A DNA stretch of 46,926 nt from a virus. The notes under the pieces were generated by a model, which saw nothing but the letters and a program-made list of their open reading frames with translations, was not told where the DNA came from and made no database searches. This document shows, one piece after another, positions 39,933-46,926 of the stretch. The DNA lies in the IMG/VR virus record IMGVR_UViG_3300027513_000025, positions 1 to 46,926 of that record, one strand, 5' to 3'. Within the stretch, counting starts at the first letter, position 1. Every line of letters starts with the position of its first letter. The position numbers and the translations under genes were made by a program.

Positions 39933-42900
39933 CAGAAGGCCAGATTGGTGATGGTCAAGGTCGATGCCCCGGTGGTCAGATTGGTGGTGCTCACCTGCGA
40001 TGCGGTCCAGTCAGCGGCCAAGGTCCACAGGTTGGCGGCCACCACCGAGGTGAAGCCAGCCAGCTCGAAACTGGAGTTGGGGATCATGTTGCCGCCGCCG
40101 GGCAGCGCACCGAAGTTGATGGCCGAGGCGTTGATGCCATCCGGGGTGATGGTGGTGGTCGGAACTCCATCGCGGTAGATGGAGATGCCACCACCCTCGA
40201 TCTGCAGGTAGTCGCCGGAGTCCGTCTCGTCGTAGATGTACAGGCCCGTCTCGTCCCAGCGCCCGACCACCGTGCCACCCGGGCCGTAGACCCAGATGCC
40301 GTCCATCATGCTGGTGTCGGAGGTGTTGATGCGCAGCGTGCCGCCGGTGATGACCGCAGCATCGAGGCCGCTGGCCACGATGTGCTCGAAGGTGATCGAG
40401 CCGGGCAGGATGTCATCGCCCCCCACCAGCGTGGTGTCGGCGCTGACTTGGGCGCACCAACCCGTCTCGGGGTGGGTGATGAAGTCCATGGCCGAGATGG
40501 GCGGGCCCTGATCCTCGACGTTGCCGGTGGCATCCACCGCTCGCACCTGCACCCAGTAGCGGATCTCGGGCAGCAGGCCGCCGATGTAGATGGCGTTGGT
40601 GCGGGCACGGTAGATGGTCCAGCTCGGATCAGCGCCCGGCCCGCTGCCCGCACCAGCATCCGGCGCGAAGCGGATCTCGTAGAACTTCAGGTCGCGTGCC
40701 TCGCTTACGTCCCACTCGGCGATGAGGGCCTTGACCGCACCACTGGCCTTGAGGCTGGTGGGCGTACTGGGCGCGGTGCTGTCCACCGAGGCCCGGGTGC
40801 TGACCGGCAGCGTCCACGCCGAGGTCTGGCCCCAGTTGGTTTCGCTGGCTGCACGGGCGTAATACTCGGTGCCACCTGCCACCCCATCGTGGCTGGCCTG
40901 CGTGCCATCAGCCGGGATGAACAGGCTGATGGGGTTGTCCCACTGCGGGACGGGATTGGTCGGATTGTTGTCGGTGATGTCGGTGATCTGCACGAAGCTG
41001 CCCAGCAGGCCGTCACCGACCGGCTGGGTCAGGCTGGCGGTCAGCATTGAGACGGTGGTGCCATCGACTTGCAGCTGCTGGGAACTGGACAAACTGAGGC
41101 CAGTTGGTGCGGCCAAGGCGTTGGGGTTGTCGAGCACCGTCCAGCTGCCATCCGGCTGCTGCTCGTAGGTGATGCCGGTGTTGAGGTCGAGGTACAGCTT
41201 GGCCTCTGACTCGGAAGGGCCCGGCGGCTGGTAGCCGATCTTCCACTCTGAGCCGGGGAAGATCTCTTGTGCGGGCAACAGGTCGAGGTTGGGTGCCGTC
41301 GGGCTCTCCAACGGCAGCAGGACCAGCGTGTTCTCCATGTGGCCGTCGGGGTAGACCTTGAACTCGACGCCCTCGATAACCCACCAGCCCGAGCCGTAGC
41401 GGGTGGTGTCGATGGCCCCGCGCTTGATGTGGACCGGCAGCCAGTCGCAGATGTTGTAGCCATCCAGCGGCAGCAGGGTGTCCACCCGCAGCCCCAGCGC
41501 CACCCGCTTGCCGATGCGGCCCACCGTGGAGGCAGCCTGCTTGGTGCGGCGGTTCAGGTCGTTCTGGTCATACACGTCGGGCCACACGCGTGCCGTCTCC
41601 AGCTGGCCCCACTGGTCAGCCTTGAGGCCCGGGGTGGGGGCGTTGGAGTAGAACGGCTTGAGGCCGGTGGTCGAGCGACCGATGCCGTACACCCGGGTCG
41701 AGAAGTCACCGAAGGCGGTCAGCCGGAAGCCCTGCACCAACCCGCCATACTCCATCTTCAGGTTGGCGCGCTGGCTGCCCGCGTTGTTCCTGAGTCTGGC
41801 GGTGAAGGTGCTGCCCGAGCCGTCCACCGAGAAGCGGGTGCGCACCCCGGTGCCCGCACGGTGCGACTCGATCAGGCCGGTGATGGTGCTGAGGTGGTTG
41901 GCGTAGGTGGTCCAGATGCTGGCCTTCTCGGCCCACGACGGCCACGTGGCGGTGTCGATCTTGAGGAAGTGCAGCGGGCCGTACAGCTTGGCCACTGCCT
42001 GCTTGACCTGATCCAGCAGGATGGCGGACAGGCTCACGTCGCTGTACTTGCTGCCGCCACTGGCGTATGACAGGTCCGGCTTGCCCGCCACGAAGCGGCT
42101 GTCGATGATCTTCTCGAACATGCCGAGGTAGTCCACGCCGTAGATCACGATGTCGTTGTCGGTGGCGTCGAAGTCGGTGATCAGCCCGTTGAAGCGCTCC
42201 TGCCAACTGCCAGCAATCCAGATCTGGACGGCGTAGTGGGTACGCCACGGTTCGATGGCACCCAGCTGCTGGTGGTTGCCGGGCAGGGTCATGTAGAACT
42301 CGCCGGGGCTGTTGTGGTACAGGCTGGCCCCGATGTTGGCGGCGTCCTCGATGATGGCGGTGATGGAGCCCGGCGCTCGGTTGGGGCCCAGATTGCGCAG
42401 CACCACCCGCACCGGTGGGTGCTTGTCACGGAAGCCAGAGGTGAAGTCGATGGCGTCGGGATCGTCGGTCCAGTCGCTCAGGATGCTGATGCTGCCGTAG
42501 GCCCACGCGCTGCTGGCACCACGCCCATCGCGTACCGCCGCCCGCCACGAGTAGTCACCCGCAGCCAGCGGTGCTCCGCTATAGGGGCGGTCGAACTCGC
42601 TGTTGGTGACCTCAGGAGCGAGGGCGGGTATCCAGCCGGTGTCCCACAGGAGGGCGTCCGACTCCCATGCGGGGTCGCCATTCGGTGTCAGGGGCAGCAA
42701 CTGGATGCGGAGGGAGCCCAGCTGATCTTGGGGATCGGGGTCCGAGAACTCCCCACGGAAGCGGACTCCGGCCATGGACTGCTCCGAGAACAGCGGGCGC
42801 AGCACCACGCTGGGTGACGCGTTCGGCTGGCGGAAGAAGATGTAGTTGCTGACCGGACTCCACGCCCCCAGCTGATCCGCCACGCTGGCCGTCCAAACGT

Positions 42901-43159
42901 AGTCGGTCAGCGATTTGACCTGCCCGGGGATCGGGACCGAGAAGGCGCTGGCGTCCCGCTCGGAGGCCGTTACTTCGGTGGTTGTGCTCCAGATCAGGGT
43001 CCATACACCCTCCACTTGCTGCAGTATCTCGATGCGAACCTGCGTCAGCCGGTCGTTGGGATCGGGGTCAGTGAAGTTGCCCGTGAAGTGCGAGGCGGTC
43101 TTGGCCAGCACACCATCTGGGGCGAGGTTGGAGGGGACGTTGGGCGCACTGTTGGCCAC
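39932..43159 (-). CDS. Tail hub / minor tail protein with fibronectin-like domains, 1075 aa
   Basis: Central tail protein. Fibronectin-like modules open the chain (about 1-225, FTDPDPNDRLTQVRIEIL). A hub-like domain (about 240-600) resembles ReqiPepy6 Gp37-type tail proteins, with NSPGEFYMTLPG and DNDIVIYGVDYLG. More fibronectin-like modules lie at about 680-880 (RARTNAIYIGGLLPEIRYW). Near 1025 a carbohydrate-binding-like domain starts (GGNMIPNSSFELAGF). GTG start; TGATG coupling to the fibre gene. The hub match is by eye. It probably joins the tail tube or nozzle to the fibre. Confidence 0.75.
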   Translation of the reverse strand: MANSAPNVPSNLAPDGVLAKTASHFTGNFTDPDPNDRLTQVRIEILQQVEGVWTLIWSTTTEVTASERDASAFSVPIPGQVKSLTDYVWTASVADQLGAWSPVSNYIFFRQPNASPSVVLRPLFSEQSMAGVRFRGEFSDPDPQDQLGSLRIQLLPLTPNGDPAWESDALLWDTGWIPALAPEVTNSEFDRPYSGAPLAAGDYSWRAAVRDGRGASSAWAYGSISILSDWTDDPDAIDFTSGFRDKHPPVRVVLRNLGPNRAPGSITAIIEDAANIGASLYHNSPGEFYMTLPGNHQQLGAIEPWRTHYAVQIWIAGSWQERFNGLITDFDATDNDIVIYGVDYLGMFEKIIDSRFVAGKPDLSYASGGSKYSDVSLSAILLDQVKQAVAKLYGPLHFLKIDTATWPSWAEKASIWTTYANHLSTITGLIESHRAGTGVRTRFSVDGSGSTFTARLRNNAGSQRANLKMEYGGLVQGFRLTAFGDFSTRVYGIGRSTTGLKPFYSNAPTPGLKADQWGQLETARVWPDVYDQNDLNRRTKQAASTVGRIGKRVALGLRVDTLLPLDGYNICDWLPVHIKRGAIDTTRYGSGWWVIEGVEFKVYPDGHMENTLVLLPLESPTAPNLDLLPAQEIFPGSEWKIGYQPPGPSESEAKLYLDLNTGITYEQQPDGSWTVLDNPNALAAPTGLSLSSSQQLQVDGTTVSMLTASLTQPVGDGLLGSFVQITDITDNNPTNPVPQWDNPISLFIPADGTQASHDGVAGGTEYYARAASETNWGQTSAWTLPVSTRASVDSTAPSTPTSLKASGAVKALIAEWDVSEARDLKFYEIRFAPDAGAGSGPGADPSWTIYRARTNAIYIGGLLPEIRYWVQVRAVDATGNVEDQGPPISAMDFITHPETGWCAQVSADTTLVGGDDILPGSITFEHIVASGLDAAVITGGTLRINTSDTSMMDGIWVYGPGGTVVGRWDETGLYIYDETDSGDYLQIEGGGISIYRDGVPTTTITPDGINASAINFGALPGGGNMIPNSSFELAGFTSVVAANLWTLAADWTASQVSTTNLTTGASTLTITNLAF

Positions 43160-43160
43160 G

Positions 43161-44078
43161 TCAGGCCCAGCTACTGCGGAACCACAACCGTGAGCCAGCT
43201 GCCAGCGGGTGCATGTAGTGGCCGTACAGCATCGAGTGCGAGCCGGGCGGCACGTACAGTGCGGTCTTGGCGGTCTTCCACGTCATGATGTCCATGCGCA
43301 GCGCTTCGACCCCACCCACCGTGTCGGTGATCAGGCGCTCGGCGGCGCTGTATTCCACCATCGCCGCCTTGGTGGTGGCACCAACCAAGATGGTGGCATC
43401 GGCCCCGGCAAGGACGACGCGCATGGCGCTGACGCGGTTGCGGTTGCCCGCCGTCCATGACAGCTGGATGTTGACCGGTGCTGGGTAGTCACCCTTGTTG
43501 ACCAGCGTGACGGTGGCCGACGGAGTGTGGGCCGACGGGATCAGGATGGTGGTCAAGTCATACGCGTACACCCGGGGATCACGCGCCTCGAACACCACGT
43601 CCCACGTGGCAGCCAGTGCGTCCTGATCCTTGCCGCCCGAGGCATCGGAGATGAAGGTGATCGACGGCTGGGCCGCTGGCCGCACGTAGATCAGCTTGTG
43701 GATCTGGCCGGACGGCCAGACCGCCTTGTCTGCGGTCGGCACCCAGAAGTCGAGCGGCAGGAAGCCGCGATCTCCGGGGCTGGCGTTGTAGGCGTTGGTC
43801 GGGGTCAGTGCGGTCACCAACGCCTGCCACAGATCGTAGAACTCACCCCGGTTGCGACCGTACAGCGCACCACCCATGCCCAGCATGCGCTTGGACAGAT
43901 ACACGTCGCTGAAGTCGTGGCCGTCCGACATGGCCCGCTTCTCGTCGTAGCCGACGCCGGGCACGCCCTGCCACTCGACGCGCTTGACCTCGCAGCCCAC
44001 CGCGTCGTTGCTGCCAGCGTTCAGGGTCAGCGAGTTGAGGTCGAAGCCTCGATAGCCGATGGTGCGGGTTAGATCCAC
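43161..44078 (-). CDS. Distal tail (Dit-like) protein, 305 aa
   Basis: Position before the hub gene, and the length and style of the chain, fit a Dit-type (Sipho_tail) baseplate protein: an N-terminal beta domain, then a galectin-like C-terminal half (PAPVNIQLSWTAGNRNRVS). GTG start, three bases after the adaptor stop. Dit-like proteins connect the tail body to the hub and fibres. Its presence without a recognisable tail-tube or tape-measure gene is unusual. Confidence 0.6.
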   Translation of the reverse strand: MDLTRTIGYRGFDLNSLTLNAGSNDAVGCEVKRVEWQGVPGVGYDEKRAMSDGHDFSDVYLSKRMLGMGGALYGRNRGEFYDLWQALVTALTPTNAYNASPGDRGFLPLDFWVPTADKAVWPSGQIHKLIYVRPAAQPSITFISDASGGKDQDALAATWDVVFEARDPRVYAYDLTTILIPSAHTPSATVTLVNKGDYPAPVNIQLSWTAGNRNRVSAMRVVLAGADATILVGATTKAAMVEYSAAERLITDTVGGVEALRMDIMTWKTAKTALYVPPGSHSMLYGHYMHPLAAGSRLWFRSSWA

Positions 44079-44081
44079 GGG

Positions 44082-44702
44082 TCAGACCCGCCGCAACTTG
44101 CGCAGGTAGTTCCGGGTGCGATCCCACTCACTGGTGAAGAAGCCGACCATCTGGGTCAGCTGGTTGGGCGACAGGTCGGTGGCCTGCGACATGGCCTGCC
44201 ACTGCTTGAACAGGGCACGGTCGGACTGCATCAGCTGGAAGGCGGTGGCCCGGCTGTAGTGGCGCACGCCCCACTCGCCCGGCACGTCCAGCTCGGCCAC
44301 CTGTGCGTCGGCCAGCAGCTGGGCGCGGTCGGCGTAGCCCCACACTCGGATCGAGTCGCGGGCCGGGAGCATGGCTCGGATGCTGCCGTCGGTCAGGATG
44401 AACTCGCCGCCCCACAGATCCCAGCCGCTGCCGGGGATGTCGGAGTCTTGTGCGGTCAAGGTCGAGTACAGCTTGCCGTCACGCCACAGCTCGGCGCGGA
44501 AGGCGGTGGTGCACTCGGTGGGATAGGCGGTCTGGTTGACGACCGGCACGATGCTGTCGATCACCTCGCGTGGGTAGACCCGGCTGATCTCCTCGATGCC
44601 CGAGTTGATCAGGTCGTCCACGTACACCGGCAGGAATACGGAGTTCAGCGGGTCACGCAGGTCACGTGAAACCTTCGTCCGCAGCTCGGCCAGCGTGGTC
44701 AT
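44082..44702 (-). CDS. Head-tail adaptor / connector protein, 206 aa
   Basis: The N-terminus (TLAELRTKVSRDLRDP, then YVDDLINSGIEEISRVYP) has the style of short-tailed-phage adaptors of the P22 gp4 type, which attach under the portal. The C-terminal third is helical and basic (RTRNYLRKLRRV). GGAGG lies before the ATG. It follows the major capsid gene, separated by a hairpin, and precedes the tail genes. The adaptor call is by resemblance and position. Confidence 0.65.
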   Translation of the reverse strand: MTTLAELRTKVSRDLRDPLNSVFLPVYVDDLINSGIEEISRVYPREVIDSIVPVVNQTAYPTECTTAFRAELWRDGKLYSTLTAQDSDIPGSGWDLWGGEFILTDGSIRAMLPARDSIRVWGYADRAQLLADAQVAELDVPGEWGVRHYSRATAFQLMQSDRALFKQWQAMSQATDLSPNQLTQMVGFFTSEWDRTRNYLRKLRRV

Positions 44703-44719
44703 GACGCCTCCATGAATCC

Positions 44720-44753
44720 TCGGGCGGAGGGCAACTGCCCACCCCCCGCCCGA
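44720..44753 (-). terminator. Hairpin between capsid and adaptor genes
   Basis: TCGGGCGG (44720-44727) pairs with CCGCCCGA (44746-44753), enclosing a smaller GGGC/GCCC hairpin. It occupies most of the 57-base gap after the capsid gene on the minus strand. Without a T-run it is probably a partial terminator that lets capsid mRNA exceed downstream tail mRNA. Confidence 0.55.
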
Positions 44754-44759
44754 AGGACT

Positions 44760-45761
44760 CTAGTTTGCGCCGATTGACGACGCGGACTCGATGCGCAGGT
44801 ACTTGTTGCCTGCGCCGGTGATGCCCATGAGCTTGGTGCCGAACATGGCCTTCCAGCCCACCAGCGCCTTCTGGGCCAGCGGGTCGGTGTGGTCGCCACC
44901 GGGGCTGACCAGATAGGCCTGCACGGACTGCAGATCGCCGAACGCGAAGGCGTTGGGGCCGAAGATGAACGTGCTGTACACGTCCACCGTGCCGCCCACG
45001 CCGGTGTTGGCGAAGTTGGTGCCGATGTTGGTTTCGATGAAGCGCACGCCCATGTAGCGCCCCACCTCTCCCGTCAGGAAGTTCTCAGGCGTCGCATAGC
45101 GTGCGGCGTCGATCCAGCCGCCCGCAGCGGTGTCACCCTGCAGGTCGAACAGGACCATGGGGCTGATGAAGGCGTGGTAGTAGCCGTCGGGGAACGGCTC
45201 CACGTTGGCGGTGCGCAGCACGGCCACGGCGCGCCGGATGAGCGCACCGGTCAGGATGTGGGTGGCGGCCACGGTGACCCGGGTGGTGGCCGCACCGGCG
45301 TACAGCACCCGGGCGGTGCCCGCGTGCAGCACGTTGGCCACGAACAGGTCGATGGTCTGTGCGGCGTTGATGCCGACCCGCTCGGCGGCGACGGTCATCA
45401 GCTGGTGCGGGGACTGGGCCAGCGCCACGTCGGTGATGGCCACAGTGCGGCCAGCCTGCTGTGCGCCGTACTCCTCCCACAGGATCGCAAGCGATTCCTC
45501 GGTGGGCGGCACACCCTCAGTCAGCCACGGCGTGGTGCCGGGGACGACGGTGTTGTTGTTGGTGCTGACCGACAGGTCGCTGTAGGCGATGTGCCGGATG
45601 AGGTTGGTGCCCGGGATCAGCTGACCCCGTACGAAGGCACCCTCCTGCATGTACACCGCGTTGTCACGCAGGTTCTCCTCGATTCGACGCAGCACCAAGG
45701 CGGTGACGGTCTTGTCGAAGTTGGTGGTGGCGCTGCCACCGGTGGCGGTGAGGACAGCCAT
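44760..45761 (-). CDS. Major capsid protein, N4 gp56 family, 333 aa
   Basis: The chain matches the N4-gp56 type of HK97-fold capsid proteins by eye: N-terminal LIRHIAYSDLSVST and EESLAILWEEYGAQQAGRTV, a central GINAAQTIDLFVANVLHAGT, and the C-terminal NKYLRIESASS. AGGAG precedes the ATG. Directly upstream is the scaffold gene, as expected. It should be the most abundant virion protein. Confidence 0.85.
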   Translation of the reverse strand: MAVLTATGGSATTNFDKTVTALVLRRIEENLRDNAVYMQEGAFVRGQLIPGTNLIRHIAYSDLSVSTNNNTVVPGTTPWLTEGVPPTEESLAILWEEYGAQQAGRTVAITDVALAQSPHQLMTVAAERVGINAAQTIDLFVANVLHAGTARVLYAGAATTRVTVAATHILTGALIRRAVAVLRTANVEPFPDGYYHAFISPMVLFDLQGDTAAGGWIDAARYATPENFLTGEVGRYMGVRFIETNIGTNFANTGVGGTVDVYSTFIFGPNAFAFGDLQSVQAYLVSPGGDHTDPLAQKALVGWKAMFGTKLMGITGAGNKYLRIESASSIGAN

Positions 45762-45807
45762 GTTCCGAAACTCCTGAAGCCGTTGGACTCCCTGAGTTCC
45801 GGTCGCC

Positions 45808-46401
45808 CTACCCTCGCTGGTCGAGCTGCTGCCGGTACTCAGGCTCTAGCCGTTTCAGGTCCGACTCCAGCTCGGCGACCGTCTTCTCCCGCAGCGGGGA
45901 CGGTGGCGCTGAAGACCGTTTCGGCGCACTGTTCGGGTCCACCCGGGGAGGCGGCGGCGCATCTGGGTCGCCCGTCAGACGGGCGTTCAGTGCGGCCAAG
46001 CGCGCTTCATCCATGGCTGCCAGCTCGGTCGGGTCCAAGAGTTCGGCGGCTGCTGTGTACTTCAGGCTGCGGATGTCAACGGATCGCTGACGTTCCGCCT
46101 CCGCTGCACGCTGTTCAGCTGCGTCTGCTCGGGCTTTCTCGCGTTCGACATCGCTCATGGTCGCCTGATCGGCTGCCTGCTTGCCCGCGTTCTGACGATT
46201 CAACTCGTCAATCTGGGATCGCAGTGCGGCCTCGGCGGCGGCGTGCGCTCTGTCTTTCTGGCTGACCCGGTTCTTCCAGATGGCTTCGACCTGTTCAGCC
46301 GTGTGCTGCTCCTCAACGACCGTGCCCTCCTCGGCGGGGGGCTCGGTGGCCTCGGGTTCTACAGACGACTGCTCAGGATCGGGGGACGATCCTTCGAGCA
46401 C
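45808..46401 (-). CDS. Capsid scaffolding protein, 197 aa
   Basis: Glu/Ala/Arg-rich and largely coiled coil (about 60-140, with EREKARADAAEQRAAEAERQ), with an acidic, Pro-rich N-terminus and a helical, basic C-terminus, the usual scaffold layout directly before the capsid gene. I prefer the GTG at 46401, which has AGGAG at good spacing; a GTG at 46443 would add 14 residues. It should guide shell assembly and then leave or be degraded. Confidence 0.75.
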   Translation of the reverse strand: MLEGSSPDPEQSSVEPEATEPPAEEGTVVEEQHTAEQVEAIWKNRVSQKDRAHAAAEAALRSQIDELNRQNAGKQAADQATMSDVEREKARADAAEQRAAEAERQRSVDIRSLKYTAAAELLDPTELAAMDEARLAALNARLTGDPDAPPPPRVDPNSAPKRSSAPPSPLREKTVAELESDLKRLEPEYRQQLDQRG

Positions 46402-46488
46402 CGATGACTCCTGTTCTATTGGGCGCACCATAGCACGCCGCACAAGTACACTCGTGCGATCTACGCCACCACACCACGGAGGGAATCC

Positions 46489-46926
46489 ATGCGTCGCGCC
46501 TCATTCACCAGCATGCTGCTCGGCCTCATCCTGATCCTGCTATCCATGCCGGTCGCCGCCACCGACAACGCCAAGTGGTTCGTGTGCAAGTACACGGGCA
46601 CGCCGGGCGTCAACGAGGTGCTGCAGACAGGCGACAACCCGATCAGCGTCAGCGAGAACGCGATCCCGGTCAGCCCGGTCAGCGTCGGAGTCATCTTCTC
46701 CGACGGTCAGGGCCGCAGCCTCGTCATCGAGGAGGACATCGGGCAGGCCGAACCAGCCGCCGAGTGCCCGGAAGTCCCACCGCCACCACCGCCCACCCCG
46801 ACCCCGACCCCGACCCCGACGCCGACTCCCACACCCAGTCCTACCCCGACGCCCAGCCCGACCCCCACCGGCACCCCGCCGCAGGCCGAGCAGTTCAGCG
46901 TCACCGTCTGTCCACTGGATGCCACC
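46489..46926 (+). CDS. Exported Thr-Pro-rich surface protein, N-terminal part (gene continues at base 145)
   Basis: A good GGAGGG site precedes the ATG at 46489. The product starts with a signal peptide (MRRASFTSMLLGLILILLSM followed by PVAA, the likely cleavage site). A small domain follows (WFVCKYTGTPGVNEVLQTG and onward) in the style of actinobacterial surface proteins. A Pro/Thr stalk then runs off the window and resumes in frame at base 145, for about 290 residues in all. It is divergent from the scaffold gene across an 87-base gap, in which TACACT at 46447-46452 is a possible -10 box. It was probably acquired from a host. Function unknown: superinfection exclusion, surface masking or attachment are options. 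Confidence 0.85.
   Translation, partial: MRRASFTSMLLGLILILLSMPVAATDNAKWFVCKYTGTPGVNEVLQTGDNPISVSENAIPVSPVSVGVIFSDGQGRSLVIEEDIGQAEPAAECPEVPPPPPPTPTPTPTPTPTPTPSPTPTPSPTPTGTPPQAEQFSVTVCPLDAT
46777..46926. repeat. Terminal direct repeat, right copy
   Basis: This 150-base copy equals bases 1-144 apart from one extra ACCCCG unit. The contig ends therefore overlap, and the true circle is about 46,776 bases. The extra unit adds one Thr-Pro pair to the surface-protein stalk. The difference may be a real variant or an assembly effect. Confidence 0.9.

Noticed and set aside
46796-46870. CRISPR-like or microsatellite array at the contig ends
   Set aside because: The tract is a coding Thr-Pro repeat without spacers. 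No CRISPR repeat-spacer pattern was seen anywhere.
1-46926. GTGCGG excess as a Haemophilus-type DNA uptake sequence (AAGTGCGGT)
   Set aside because: The core is similar, but the flanking AA is not conserved here, and the GC-rich, actinobacterial-style genome does not fit that host group.

Overview
This window is a complete or near-complete genome of a tailed double-stranded DNA phage, about 46.8 kb, assembled as a circle. The first 144 bases recur as the last 150 bases, differing by one ACCCCG hexamer, and one gene reads straight across the join. GC content is about two thirds by eye. GTG starts are common, genes are packed with ATGA and TGATG overlaps, and the endolysin is an M23 peptidase. 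One phage gene encodes an exported Thr-Pro-rich protein with an actinobacterial-style C-terminal anchor. Together these suggest an actinobacterial host, but nothing in the sequence proves it. I find no integrase, repressor, partition system, tRNA or CRISPR array, so a lytic phage is the simplest reading.

Layout on the circle. The minus-strand late genes form two blocks. Block 1 (18763 down to 806) carries a run of small head-associated genes, small terminase, large terminase, portal, a 997-residue virion protein and a 3119-residue multidomain protein that takes up a fifth of the genome. Block 2 (46401 down to 35115) carries scaffold, an N4 gp56-type major capsid protein, a head-tail adaptor, a Dit-like tail protein, a tail hub with fibronectin-like domains, a fibre or receptor-binding protein, and a lysis cassette (small membrane peptides, holin candidate, M23 endolysin). 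Between the blocks, across the contig join, lie two plus-strand genes: the surface-protein gene and a small Cys/His-rich gene. No tape-measure or tail-tube gene is recognisable, so a short-tailed (podovirus-like) virion is likely.

The plus-strand early region runs from 19999 to 35003. It opens with a MoxR/CobS-type AAA+ ATPase and a VWA protein that also carries an HEAGH metal-binding motif. A cluster of tiny, mostly zinc-ribbon proteins follows. A promoter with an operator-like dyad at about 26.6 kb then starts a second unit: a DUF3846-like protein, nucleases, a RecB-type exonuclease, a Rad52-type annealing protein, a winged-helix/C2H2 protein, a SLOG protein, an archaeo-eukaryotic primase and a RecA-fold helicase. 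No DNA polymerase is seen, so the phage probably uses the host polymerase. Early and late transcription converge on a strong bidirectional hairpin terminator at 35061-35087.

Between late block 1 and the early operon is about 740 bases of non-coding DNA (19260-19998) rich in hairpins. The most unusual elements are the giant polyvalent protein (JAMM, ART-like and zincin motifs in one chain), the AAA+/VWA/zincin pair, the junction-spanning surface protein, the structured non-coding region, a recurrent TA(G/T)ACT -10 box with leaderless-type spacing, and a roughly threefold excess of the hexamer GTGCGG across the genome.
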